From NCBI GenBank assembly GCA_000720375.1, contig JOAA01000021.1, forward strand, positions 1-64,000: 64,000 nucleotides of DNA. The letters run 5' to 3'. Position numbers and translations under genes: made by a program. Positions 8,126-16,708 of this stretch are shown here, in pieces. Source of the DNA: Rhodococcus rhodnii (GTDB lineage: Bacteria; Actinomycetota; Actinomycetes; Mycobacteriales; Pseudonocardiaceae). The first letter of the stretch is position 1, and each line of letters opens with the position of its first letter. The notes beneath the pieces are model-generated. The model was not told where the DNA came from. It worked only from the letters and a program-made list of their open reading frames with translations, and did not search any database.

Positions 8126-8935
8126 CTATCCCTTGGTCGCACCCCCGGTCAGGCCTTTGACGAAGTGCTTCTGCAGGAACAGATAGAAGATCAGCACAGG
8201 CAGCGTGGCCAGGAACATCAGCGCGAACACGCTGCCGAAATCGGCCTGGTACTGGCCGATGGACCGGTAGATCCCGGTCGTCACGGTCGTCCCCTGGCTC
8301 GGGCCGAGGATGATCAGCGGATCGATGAAGTCGTTCCAGATCCACACGCCGAGGAAGATCATCACGCTGGCGGTCGCGGGGCGTAGCAACGGGAACACGA
8401 TCCGCCAGAACACCTGGCCGCGCCGGGCGCCGTCGAGAATCGCGGCCTCTTCGAGCTCGACCGGCACGCTCCGGATGAACCCGGCGAACACGAACACGCC
8501 GAACGGCACGTAGTACCCGACGTTGAACAGCACAAGGCCTTGCAGGGTGGTCATCAGCCCGGCGATGTTCAGCACGTCCGAGATCGGGATCAGGATCACC
8601 TGCGGCGGGATCATCAGCCCGGACAGCAGCACCAAGGTCAAGATCCGCGTCCACCGTTGCCGGGAGCGCGCCAGGTAGTGCCCGAGCATGGCACTCAACA
8701 CGGTCAGGATCACCACGGAAAGCGTCGTCACGACGATGCTGTTGGTGAGGCTCACCCAGAAAAGCTGATCAGGGCGGGTGACCACGGCGGCGATGTTGTC
8801 CAAAGTGGGCGGTATGGGCAGCGCGGCGGGCTCGGCGGAGATCAGGTCGCCCCGCTTGAAGACGTTGGCCAGCACGAAGTACAGCGGGACGAAGAACAGC
8901 GCGCTGACGAAGATCGCCGCGATCGGCCGGGTCAT
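8126..8935 (-). CDS. carbohydrate ABC transporter permease (MalG type)
   Basis: A 269-residue permease with six predicted membrane helices. The cytoplasmic EAA loop, ELEEAAILDGARRGQVFWRIV, docks the ATPase and identifies the MalG/CUT1 class. The start overlaps the preceding permease by four bases. With the neighbouring permease and lipoprotein it forms a sugar importer on the minus strand. No ATP-binding gene is in the cluster; actinobacterial CUT1 importers commonly use a shared MsiK-type ATPase encoded elsewhere. Substrate cannot be read from the sequence. Confidence 0.92.
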   Translation of the reverse strand: MTRPIAAIFVSALFFVPLYFVLANVFKRGDLISAEPAALPIPPTLDNIAAVVTRPDQLFWVSLTNSIVVTTLSVVILTVLSAMLGHYLARSRQRWTRILTLVLLSGLMIPPQVILIPISDVLNIAGLMTTLQGLVLFNVGYYVPFGVFVFAGFIRSVPVELEEAAILDGARRGQVFWRIVFPLLRPATASVMIFLGVWIWNDFIDPLIILGPSQGTTVTTGIYRSIGQYQADFGSVFALMFLATLPVLIFYLFLQKHFVKGLTGGATKG

Positions 8936-9873
8936 AGGTCGATCTCCCTGCGCTGCAAGAGCTTCAGCACGATCGCGGTGATCACCGCGACGATTATGAG
9001 CATCACGATCGCCATCGCGGAGGCGTAACCGACATGGTTGGCGTCAAAACCGGTGGCCAGCACGTTGAACGCGATGGTCGCGGTGGCGCCCGATCCGGGA
9101 CCGCCGTTGGTGATCACCTTGACGTAGTCGTACGTCTTGAAAGCGGAGATCAGCAGCACCACGGTGTTGATCGTCAACGCGGGCGCCAGCAACGGCCAGG
9201 TCACCGCGCGGAACCGGCGGACCGGCCCGGCGCCGTCGATCGCCGCGGCCTCCAGCAACTCCTGCGGAACCCCTTGCAGCCCGGCCAGATACACCACGAC
9301 GCAGAACCCGAGCATCTGCCAGCACACGATCGAAGCCAGCGAGTACAGGGCCAGATCGGGATCGGACAACCAGCCCGGCGGAGTGGAAACGCCAAGTGCC
9401 CGGAGGATCTCGTTGACCGGTCCCTCACTGTCGAGCAGCCGGGACCAGATGATGCTCACCACCACCGAGCTCAAGATCACCGGCGTGAAGAACACGCTGC
9501 GCAAGGCGTTGTAGAGACCGCCGCGTTTGTCGAGCAGCAAAGCCACTCCGAGCCCGAGGACGTTGGGCACGATCACGACGATCAGCGTCAGGATGGACGT
9601 GACGCGAAGCGCGGTCAGGAATTCCTGGTCCTCGAACAGCAGCCCGAAGTTCCGTAACCCGACGAACGTGGTCGGCGGGTTGAACGGGTTGTAGTTGGTC
9701 AGGCTGTACCACAGGCTGATCCCGATCGGGGCGAGCACAAAGCACGCGTAGACAAGGACACCGGGCGCGGCGAAGGAGATGAAGTGCCAGACTTTCGGGC
9801 CCAGTCTGACTTTGGTCGCCGCACCGCTGCCCCTGCGACTGTCCAGCGGTGCGGCGACCTCAGCGGCGGCCAT
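8932..9873 (-). CDS. carbohydrate ABC transporter permease (MalF type)
   Basis: A 313-residue permease with a cytoplasmic N-terminal tail of about 30 residues and six membrane helices. The EAA loop is ELLEAAAIDGAGPVRRFRAV. It pairs with the MalG-type permease (4-base overlap) and sits four bases after the solute-binding lipoprotein gene. It forms half of the membrane channel of a CUT1 sugar importer. Confidence 0.92.
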   Translation of the reverse strand: MAAAEVAAPLDSRRGSGAATKVRLGPKVWHFISFAAPGVLVYACFVLAPIGISLWYSLTNYNPFNPPTTFVGLRNFGLLFEDQEFLTALRVTSILTLIVVIVPNVLGLGVALLLDKRGGLYNALRSVFFTPVILSSVVVSIIWSRLLDSEGPVNEILRALGVSTPPGWLSDPDLALYSLASIVCWQMLGFCVVVYLAGLQGVPQELLEAAAIDGAGPVRRFRAVTWPLLAPALTINTVVLLISAFKTYDYVKVITNGGPGSGATATIAFNVLATGFDANHVGYASAMAIVMLIIVAVITAIVLKLLQRREIDL

Positions 9874-9877
9874 CCCC

Positions 9878-11149
9878 TCAGCCCGCCTTCTCCCATTCGG
9901 TGTCCAGGAAGGCGCACGCGTCCGCCGCTGACTTGCGGCCGGTCACCAAGTCCTGTGCCACGGCGTAGAACTTCTCCTTCAGCCCGGGCAGCAACCCGTC
10001 GTCCGCGGTCTCCCAGCCGAACGAGTTGACGATCGCCTTCTGCTGCACGGCTTCCGTGTACAAGTCGTAGCCCGCTTTGAGAACCGGGCCGATGTCCGAC
10101 GGCATCTGATAGCCCTTGATCGCCGGGACGAGACCGTCCGCCTTGACCGACGCGTCGATCTGGCCCTTGTCGGTCTGGAAGGCGATGGCGAACCGCTTCG
10201 CCGCGTCGAGGTTCTTGGCCTTGGCGTTCACGCTCATGCCGCCGCCGGTGTACGCGGGCACGACGAGTTTCCCGCTGTCCGAGGGGAAGTTGAACACGCC
10301 GATGTCGAAGTCGTGCTTCTTGGTGTCCGCGTTGGCCGCGAACCAGTTGCCCATCGGGTACATCGCGCCCTTGCCGTCGAGGAACGCCTGCTCGGTGGCG
10401 GCGTAGTCACGCGAGACGCTGTCCTTGTCCAGGTAGCCCTTCGCGGCGAGGTCGGCGAACTTGGCCACCGCGGCCTGGAAATCGGCGTCGGTGAACTTGA
10501 CCTTGTTGTTCCTGCGCTGGGTCAACCAGTCGGGCGTCTTGCCGTACACGTCGACGCTGATGATGCCGGTGAGGATCATGGACGCCGGGAAGCCGTCCTT
10601 TCCGCCACCGATGACGAACGGCTGCTGCCCCTTGGCTTTCAGCTTGTCGGCGGCTTGCAGCAGGTCCGCCCACGTCTTCGGGGTGCTGGTGATGCCCGCG
10701 TCGGCGAACATCTTCTTGTTGTAGTAGATGGGCGGAATGGTCTGGGTGTTGGCAGGCAGCTGGTGGTGGCCGCCCTTGATCGGGTTGGCCGCCGGGAACT
10801 CGAAGTCCTTGAGCTCCTCGGCCTTCCAGTCGTAGAGGTTGCCTGCCTCGGCGAACCCGGCCGGGTCGACCGCGATCATCACGTCAGGGAACTGCCCGGA
10901 CTGCAGGAGCTGCTTGGCGTAGGCGGTACGGCCCTGGGTGGTCGGCGCGACCAGCTTGGTCACCTTGATGTCCGGGTGTTTCTCGGTGACGCGCTTGATG
11001 GCCGCGTCCCAGTAGGCCGGCGGAAGGTTGGGTGTTTCGAACGTGAGGAAGCTGATCTCCTGCTGCCCGCCACCGCCGGCGTCCTGCTTGACCGAGCACC
11101 CGCTCACACAGGCAGCCACCAGTAACGCCAACACAATGGGTTTGCGCAT
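9878..11149 (-). CDS. extracellular solute-binding lipoprotein of a sugar ABC importer
   Basis: A 423-residue family 1 solute-binding protein. The N-terminus is a lipoprotein signal with lipobox VSGC (lipidated Cys18), followed by a Gly/Gln-rich linker. The body has the two-lobe binding-protein pattern (ISFLTFETPNLPP, FPDVMIAVDPAGFAEAG, GKGAMYPMGNWF). It is the first gene of the three-gene importer. A perfect palindrome lies about 95 bases upstream of its start. The sugar is unknown; a nearby alpha-mannosidase makes a mannose-containing oligosaccharide one possibility, no more. Confidence 0.92.
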   Translation of the reverse strand: MRKPIVLALLVAACVSGCSVKQDAGGGGQQEISFLTFETPNLPPAYWDAAIKRVTEKHPDIKVTKLVAPTTQGRTAYAKQLLQSGQFPDVMIAVDPAGFAEAGNLYDWKAEELKDFEFPAANPIKGGHHQLPANTQTIPPIYYNKKMFADAGITSTPKTWADLLQAADKLKAKGQQPFVIGGGKDGFPASMILTGIISVDVYGKTPDWLTQRRNNKVKFTDADFQAAVAKFADLAAKGYLDKDSVSRDYAATEQAFLDGKGAMYPMGNWFAANADTKKHDFDIGVFNFPSDSGKLVVPAYTGGGMSVNAKAKNLDAAKRFAIAFQTDKGQIDASVKADGLVPAIKGYQMPSDIGPVLKAGYDLYTEAVQQKAIVNSFGWETADDGLLPGLKEKFYAVAQDLVTGRKSAADACAFLDTEWEKAG

Positions 11150-11244
11150 CGCCGATCTCCCTACCGGTGACCGTCGTCACTCCACGGCGGATTTCATCGG
11201 ATGGTTGATCGGGTGTCAAGCGGTCCGCAAAGGTTTACAGTGTT

Positions 11245-11261
11245 GATACATCGGATGTATC
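11245..11261. promoter_or_regulatory. palindromic operator candidate GATACATC-G-GATGTATC
   Basis: A perfect 8+1+8 palindrome between the divergent solute-binding protein gene and the first HTH-like gene. A related CATCGGATG core occurs about 50 bases nearer the importer. The spacing and symmetry suit a GntR- or LacI-type sugar repressor, but no such regulator is encoded next door. It sits about 20 bases before the start of the HTH-like gene. Confidence 0.6.
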
Positions 11262-11281
11262 GTTCAAGCTAGGTTGGCGGA

Positions 11282-11890
11282 ATGACACGCGCGGAGGTAC
11301 TCAGAGACCTGATGAACAACGGCCCGAGCTATGAGCCTGCGCGACTGTACGAGCTCGCGGCCGAACTCGATCTGCTCGTGTCGGACGTGTTGGTCGTCGC
11401 TGGGCACCCGGTTCCCGCGCGCCTACGGCCGCCTGCACGCGACCGCGACGTCATGCGCGCGTTCGCCAGGCAGTTCGTCACGGCCGATCATGCACGCCTG
11501 GCGTCCGTCAAGAACCTCATCGTGGCCATGGCGTCCACCAACCCCGCACCCGAAGGCCCGGCCAGTGCACCCGCTGGACGTGCGTTCCATGAGATCTTCA
11601 CCGGCCTGCTGCGGAATCGCGGCCTGGACGCCCGGTCGATGCCGTTCACCGGACTGTCCGTCAGCACTATCTACGGCGTGGCTGAAGGACGTTCGCACAG
11701 CCTGCAACAGCTGTCGGTGGTGGCGGGCCCGTTGGCGTGGCAGTTCGATGACCTTGTCGCGATTGCTGACGAGCCACCAGGAGACTTCGGCTCGTGCCCC
11801 ACGATGTGCCGTCACGTCGGCGAGATCTTCATCGCCGCCATTCCGCTCACCACCTCGCAACTGGTCGAGGCAACGCCAAAGATCGCTTAG
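11282..11890 (+). CDS. unknown protein with HTH-like segments, paralogue A
   Basis: I do not recognise this family with certainty. The 202-residue product begins MTRAEVLRDLMNNG and has two segments resembling lambda-repressor-type helix-turn-helix units: one near the start (LYELAAELDLLVSDVLVVAGHPVP) and one near residues 118-160 (FTGLSVSTIYGVAEG...LAWQFDDLVAIA). The C-terminus contains HVGEIFIAAIPLTTSQL, shared almost exactly with the next gene (HLGQVFIAAIPLTTEQL). The downstream paralogue begins nine bases on, so the two are probably co-transcribed. A DNA-binding role is an inference from these patterns. Confidence 0.7.
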   Translation: MTRAEVLRDLMNNGPSYEPARLYELAAELDLLVSDVLVVAGHPVPARLRPPARDRDVMRAFARQFVTADHARLASVKNLIVAMASTNPAPEGPASAPAGRAFHEIFTGLLRNRGLDARSMPFTGLSVSTIYGVAEGRSHSLQQLSVVAGPLAWQFDDLVAIADEPPGDFGSCPTMCRHVGEIFIAAIPLTTSQLVEATPKIA

Positions 11891-11899
11891 CGTGGGGGC

Positions 11900-12574
11900 A
11901 TGACCCGAGCCGAGGTGCTCCAGGACTTACTGGCCAACGGAACCGAACACAGTTCCGGCACACTGCGAAGATCGGCGGCCGAACTCGACTTGCCTCTGGC
12001 AGACCTGTTGGTCATCGCGGGCCATCCAGTTCCAGCACACTTGCGGCCGCCGGAGCGCGATCCCGAGGCCGTGTACGCGTTCATCAACCGCGGCACCTAC
12101 TTCAGCCACTCCCAGTTGGCCTCGCTCAAGGACTTTGTCGTGTCATTGGCCGAGGAGCGCCCCGCCGTGGAAGCCGTGGAATCCGCAGCGCTCATCCGCA
12201 AGCCGTCGGGATCCGGGGAGATCGTCACCGGTTTCATCCAAAACCGGGGCTTCCCCGTGGATCGGCTGCACTACGTGACCGCGCTGGCCAAGAGCACGAT
12301 CCGCCGCTTGCTGCACGGCAGCCCCATCGGCCCGCGAGCGCTGCGAGTCGTGGCGTTTCTGCTGGGTTGGCGGTTCGCCGATCTGGCCGTGGTCGCGGGC
12401 GTGGAGCCCGAGCCCGGCGAGGTGGTCCGGGGGCTGCCATGCCACCACCTCGGCCAGGTGTTCATCGCCGCCATTCCGCTCACGACCGAGCAACTGTGGC
12501 AGGCCGTTGCCGAAGCCGACCGCATCGGCGACGAACGCACCAACAACCGGGACACCTGCCCCGACACCGGATGA
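11900..12574 (+). CDS. unknown protein with HTH-like segments, paralogue B
   Basis: A 224-residue tandem paralogue of the preceding gene: the same opening (MTRAEVLQDLLANG), the same VIAGHPVPAHLRPP motif near residue 38, an HTH-like segment (TALAKSTIRRLLHGSPIGPRALRVVAF) and a shared FIAAIPLTTEQLWQ motif near the C-terminus. The end differs, with a polar tail (DERTNNRDTCPDTG). It converges on the response-regulator gene with only five bases between stops. Tandem duplication followed by divergence is evident; function is unknown. Confidence 0.7.
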   Translation: MTRAEVLQDLLANGTEHSSGTLRRSAAELDLPLADLLVIAGHPVPAHLRPPERDPEAVYAFINRGTYFSHSQLASLKDFVVSLAEERPAVEAVESAALIRKPSGSGEIVTGFIQNRGFPVDRLHYVTALAKSTIRRLLHGSPIGPRALRVVAFLLGWRFADLAVVAGVEPEPGEVVRGLPCHHLGQVFIAAIPLTTEQLWQAVAEADRIGDERTNNRDTCPDTG

Positions 12575-12579
12575 GCTCC

Positions 12580-13206
12580 TTAGGCGGATCGGCGGGCGAG
12601 GACGCCTTGCTCGATCGCGTACCGCGTCAGCTCGGAGCGGCGGCGCTGGCCGGTCTTGTCCCTGATTCTGTCCAGATAGGACCGAACGGTCCGGATGCTG
12701 ATCGCCAGCTCGACCGCGATGTCCTGGTCGCGTTCACCGGACGCCACCAGCGAAAGCACTTCACGCTCCCGAGTGGACAGTTCGATCACATGCCTGCCAC
12801 GGGAAGCCGACAGCATGTACGAGGCCAAAGTCGGCGAGATGTAGCTGTCGCCCTGTGCGATCTGCCGCAGCGCTCGCAGCAGTTCGTCGGCCTCGACGTC
12901 CTTGGACAGGAACCCCCGTGCCCCCGCAGCCATGGCACTGAGCACCTCGTGTTGCCCCGCGTGGGCACTGACCACCAACACTTTGTGGCCCATCGTCACG
13001 ACTTCCAGCACCGCTGCCGCGTCGCGCACGCCGGGCAGGCCCAGGTCGAGGATGACCACCGAGGACGTGTGTCTTCGGCGAACCGCGAACTGGGCAACGG
13101 ATTCGGCGACCGCGTCGAGCTCGAAGTCCGGTGACTCCGTGATCAGCTGCGCCACGGCTGAGCGGTAGAGCGGGTGGTCCTCGATCACCCCGACTGTGAT
13201 CCCCAT
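12580..13206 (-). CDS. NarL/FixJ-family response regulator
   Basis: A 208-residue response regulator. The receiver domain has the acidic pair (Glu9-Asp10), the phospho-acceptor Asp54 in VVILDLGLPG and the conserved Lys in FLSKD. The C-terminal LuxR-type HTH spans ELSTREREVLSLVASGERDQDIAVELAIS and the recognition helix RTVRSYLDRIRDKT. The gene upstream on the same strand encodes an atypical kinase-like protein with a 39-base gap, likely its partner. Targets unknown; the MMPL exporter is upstream on the same strand and could be one. Confidence 0.9.
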   Translation of the reverse strand: MGITVGVIEDHPLYRSAVAQLITESPDFELDAVAESVAQFAVRRRHTSSVVILDLGLPGVRDAAAVLEVVTMGHKVLVVSAHAGQHEVLSAMAAGARGFLSKDVEADELLRALRQIAQGDSYISPTLASYMLSASRGRHVIELSTREREVLSLVASGERDQDIAVELAISIRTVRSYLDRIRDKTGQRRRSELTRYAIEQGVLARRSA

Positions 13207-13245
13207 GTCACCACGTTACGAATCACCAACCGCTCAGCGTGACAG

Positions 13246-13887
13246 TCATTCACCCCTCATCCAGGTCACCTCGACCCAGATCCGCGTACCGCTGCGTACC
13301 GTCGACGCGCTGATCCCGACACACGAAACCACAGGTACGGCGTCCGGAGGCGAGTCCGAGACCACGCTCACCGTCACCGATTCCCCCGAGCCGACAACCG
13401 TCACCCGCGCCATGCTCGCCGCGGTCGCCAGCATCGCGACCGCGGGTTCGGTGAGCACCCGCCGTGCATCCGGCGGCACGGTCGGACGCTGGCCACGTTC
13501 AGCGAACTGAACCGAGACACCGTTACGCTCGGCCAGCTCGATGCACCCGCGCAGCTCATGCAGCAGCGGATCAGGGGTGTCCTCCGCGAGCAGGCGCCGT
13601 ATCTTGGCCGCACCCAGCGAACACTGCCGCCGAGTCGAGGGATCGCCCGGGTTCAGCGAGCCGGAAACCAGCCCGGCCAGCAAAGCGCAGACCTCGCACA
13701 CCAGCTGGATCTCACCGGCTGGGGCATCGCGAAGTCCGTCGAGATCACGCGCGGCTTGCTCACGCAGCCAGCGTTCCGGTTCGGCCACGACACCGGCCCC
13801 GACCATCAGCAGCGTCGCCGAGGCCGTGTCGAGGGCATGCCGCAGCCCGTTGCTGAGCAGCTCACGTTCTGCGGACCCCGGCACCAT
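13246..13887 (-). CDS. atypical sensor-kinase-like protein
   Basis: A 213-residue protein placed just upstream of a response regulator. Its opening (ERELLSNGLRHALDTASATLL) resembles the dimerisation helix of HisKA_3 kinases, with a His at the usual place, and the end (SGESVTVSVVSDSP...GTRIWVEVTW) resembles the final strands of an HATPase domain. The usual N, G1 and G2 boxes are not recognisable and there is no membrane segment. It may be a degenerate kinase, a phosphotransfer protein or a phosphatase of its partner. Assignment rests mainly on position. Confidence 0.6.
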   Translation of the reverse strand: MVPGSAERELLSNGLRHALDTASATLLMVGAGVVAEPERWLREQAARDLDGLRDAPAGEIQLVCEVCALLAGLVSGSLNPGDPSTRRQCSLGAAKIRRLLAEDTPDPLLHELRGCIELAERNGVSVQFAERGQRPTVPPDARRVLTEPAVAMLATAASMARVTVVGSGESVTVSVVSDSPPDAVPVVSCVGISASTVRSGTRIWVEVTWMRGE

Positions 13888-13942
13888 CCGCAGATGGTAG
13901 GCACAGCTCCCGGTCCTTCCGGGTGGGTATTTCTGCCGCCTG

Positions 13943-15955
13943 TCAGGCGTGTTCGAGGGCCAAGTGGGGCAGTCGGCGGTCCATCGGACGCGGGAGCCAC
14001 CATGCCGCCCGGCCGAACAGCCGCATCACGGCCGGCACGATCAGGCACCGGATCACGACCGCGTCCAGCAGCACGGCGACCGCGAGGCCGAGCCCGAACT
14101 GCTGCAGCATCCGGTCCGGGCTGAACAGGAACGCGCCGAACACCACGATCATGATGGCGGCCGCGGCCGTGATCACACCGCCGGTGCTGGCCATGCCTTC
14201 CCGGACGGCCAATCCCGCGTCGCCGGTCCTGCGCCACTCCTCGTGCATCCTGGACAGCAGGAACACCTCGTAGTCCATCGACAGCCCGAACACGATCGCG
14301 AAGATCAGCACCGGCACGAACGCCTCGATCGGTCCTGATTGGACACCGAAGAGCCCGTCGCCGTACACCAGCGTGACCACACCCATCGAGGCACCGATGC
14401 TCAGCAGGTTGAGCACGGCCGCCTTGAGCGGGATCAGGATCGACCGGAACACCACCATCAGCAGCAGTGCCGAGAGACCCACCACGACCAGGATGAACAA
14501 CGGGAGCCGGTCGCTGACCGCCGACGCGAAATCGTCGGCCGCGGCCGTGGCGCCGCCGACCAGGAAAGTCCCGGACAGCGTGGGCAGGACTTCGGTGCGC
14601 AACCGGACGACCAGGTCGTTCGTGGCCGCGTCCTGTGGCGCGGTTGTCGGGTAGAGCATGACCACAGTCCCGTGTGGAGTCTGTTGCGGCGGAAGAACTT
14701 TGGCGACGCCTGGCGTTTCCGCGAGCGCTTCGGGCAGCCGCGGCTCGCTTCCTTGTGACACGACCACGAGCGGACCGTTGAAGCCAGGCCCGAACCCCTT
14801 GGCCAGCAGGTCGTACGCCTGACGGGACGTCGAACTCGGCGATTCCGTGCCCGCGTCGGCGAAACCCAGCCGCATGCCCAAGGCGGGCAACGACAAGGCT
14901 CCCAAAGCCACCGCCGCAAGGACCAAGGACGGCCAGGGGCGCCGTTGCACCAGGGAAGCCCAAGCACGCCAACGGTTACCGTGCGGCTTGTGCGCGCGGC
15001 GCATGACCGCCTTCTCGATCCGCCTGCCCAGCAAGGAAAGCAACGAGGGCAACAGCGTCAACGACGCGACGAGTGTCAAAAGGACAGTCAGTGTCACGGC
15101 CAAAGCGAGTCCCTGCAACGAACCAAGGCCAAGCGCCAGGAGCCCGAGCAACGCGATGATCACCGTACATCCGGCGAACAGCACCGATCGGCCGGCGGTG
15201 TCCAAGGCCTTGGTGGCCGCGCTGTCCCGGTCGGCGCCCGCCAGCAGCTCGCTGCGGTACCGGGCGAAGATCAGCAGCGCGTAGTCCACGCCGACACCGA
15301 GGCCGACCAGGATCATCACCGGCGGCGCGTAATCCGGCAGGTCGACCAGGTGGGACGCGAGCATGATGATCCCGACGGTGGTACCGACCGCGAAGATCGC
15401 GGTGATGATCGGCAGTCCCGCGGCCAGCAGCGACCCGAACATCAGCACCAGGATCACCAGTGCGGCAAGCATTCCGGCGCCTTCGGCACCACCGCCGGAG
15501 GATTCCTCGGCGCCACGAACGAGCTCGCCACCGAGCTCGACCCGCAGATCCGTGGACCGCGCGGTGTCGATGATCCGGCGAATGTCCTCGTTCGGCACCC
15601 CTTTGGCGTCCAACGTGACGGTCGCGAACGCGATGTTCCCGTTGGTCTGCGGCTCCTGGATCTGCGCGACGTGCGGCAGGCCGCGGACTTTGTCCAGCAC
15701 AGCGGGGAACTTCGACAAGTCGCCCTCGGCGACGACCTGGATCGTGTCGACCGAGTCGCTGCCCTGGAACATGTCGGCGACCTGTTGGGACTGCGTGCCC
15801 GGCATGGAATGGTCGTTGTGGTAGTCGCTGCCGATCGCCTGCGAGGCAAGCGTGATCCCGGCCAGCGCCACCACCCAGAGAATCACGGCGAGCCAGCGGT
15901 GCCGTCGCGACCAGCCCGCCAGCCGCTCGAACCGGCTGAGTTTCTGTGTGTTCAC
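13943..15955 (-). CDS. MMPL-family (RND superfamily) transporter
   Basis: A 670-residue membrane exporter: one N-terminal helix (about 20-38), an external domain (about 40-175), a block of helices, a second external domain (about 365-480) and a final block of helices. Family signatures include GVGVDYALLIFARYR in the first half and FGLSMDYEVFLLSRMHEEW in the second, where the Asp residues take part in proton relay. MMPL proteins export lipids, siderophores or antibiotics in actinobacteria. A NarL-type two-component pair lies immediately upstream on the same strand and probably controls it. Confidence 0.92.
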   Translation of the reverse strand: MNTQKLSRFERLAGWSRRHRWLAVILWVVALAGITLASQAIGSDYHNDHSMPGTQSQQVADMFQGSDSVDTIQVVAEGDLSKFPAVLDKVRGLPHVAQIQEPQTNGNIAFATVTLDAKGVPNEDIRRIIDTARSTDLRVELGGELVRGAEESSGGGAEGAGMLAALVILVLMFGSLLAAGLPIITAIFAVGTTVGIIMLASHLVDLPDYAPPVMILVGLGVGVDYALLIFARYRSELLAGADRDSAATKALDTAGRSVLFAGCTVIIALLGLLALGLGSLQGLALAVTLTVLLTLVASLTLLPSLLSLLGRRIEKAVMRRAHKPHGNRWRAWASLVQRRPWPSLVLAAVALGALSLPALGMRLGFADAGTESPSSTSRQAYDLLAKGFGPGFNGPLVVVSQGSEPRLPEALAETPGVAKVLPPQQTPHGTVVMLYPTTAPQDAATNDLVVRLRTEVLPTLSGTFLVGGATAAADDFASAVSDRLPLFILVVVGLSALLLMVVFRSILIPLKAAVLNLLSIGASMGVVTLVYGDGLFGVQSGPIEAFVPVLIFAIVFGLSMDYEVFLLSRMHEEWRRTGDAGLAVREGMASTGGVITAAAAIMIVVFGAFLFSPDRMLQQFGLGLAVAVLLDAVVIRCLIVPAVMRLFGRAAWWLPRPMDRRLPHLALEHA

Positions 15956-16054
15956 GCCGGAAAGAGTCGGCTACACACCAGGTTGCGGTCGTCCGGCCGA
16001 AGCGGGCAGTTGACGTACCCCACCAGTTGTTCCCTACTGGCGATCCCCTACACC

Positions 16055-16708
16055 CTAGGTTGACATCCACGCGGGCGTGACCATGGCCGACTCATAGGCG
16101 AGGACGACGAGCTGTGCCCGGTCACGAACGTCCAGTTTGGTCATGATCCGGCTGACGTGTGTCTTCGCGGTCGCCGGGCTGAGTACGAGCTTCGAGGCGA
16201 TCTCGTCGTTGGACAACCCGGCCGCGACCAGCGTCATCACCTCACGTTCCCGCTCGGTCAACGAATTCAGCCGCGGGCTGGTGGCGGGACGCGCGACGCG
16301 GCCCGCGAACTCGGCGATCAACCTCCGGGTCACGGCCGGCGCGAGCAGGGCGTCTCCCCTGGCGACCACGCGCACGGCATGGATGAGTTCCATCGGCTCG
16401 GTGTCCTTCACCAGGAACCCGCTCGCTCCGGCGCGCAGGGCGCCGTAGACGTAGTCGTCCAGATCGAACGTGGTCAGGATGATCACCTTGGAGTTCTCGA
16501 CAACCTCGCGGGTCGCGGCCAGACCGTCCAGTTCGGGCATCCGGACATCCATGAGCACGACATCCGGCTTGACCGCACGGGTCTGGCTGATCGCCTCGGT
16601 GCCGTTGGCGGCCTCGGCGATGACGTCGATGTCGGGTTCGCCGTCCAAAATGGACTTGAAACCGGCGCGGACGAGCCGTTGGTCGTCGGCCAGCAGTACC
16701 TTGATCAT
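16055..16708 (-). CDS. NarL-family response regulator
   Basis: A 217-residue regulator with a full receiver domain (Asp8-Asp9, phospho-acceptor Asp54 in VLMDVRMPE, Lys in FLVKDTEP) and a C-terminal LuxR-type HTH (LTEREREVMTLVAAGLSNDEIASKL...TAKTHVSRIMTKL). Its start overlaps the stop of the histidine kinase gene by four bases, so the two are translationally coupled. The MMPL gene about 100 bases downstream is the likely target. Confidence 0.94.
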   Translation of the reverse strand: MIKVLLADDQRLVRAGFKSILDGEPDIDVIAEAANGTEAISQTRAVKPDVVLMDVRMPELDGLAATREVVENSKVIILTTFDLDDYVYGALRAGASGFLVKDTEPMELIHAVRVVARGDALLAPAVTRRLIAEFAGRVARPATSPRLNSLTEREREVMTLVAAGLSNDEIASKLVLSPATAKTHVSRIMTKLDVRDRAQLVVLAYESAMVTPAWMST

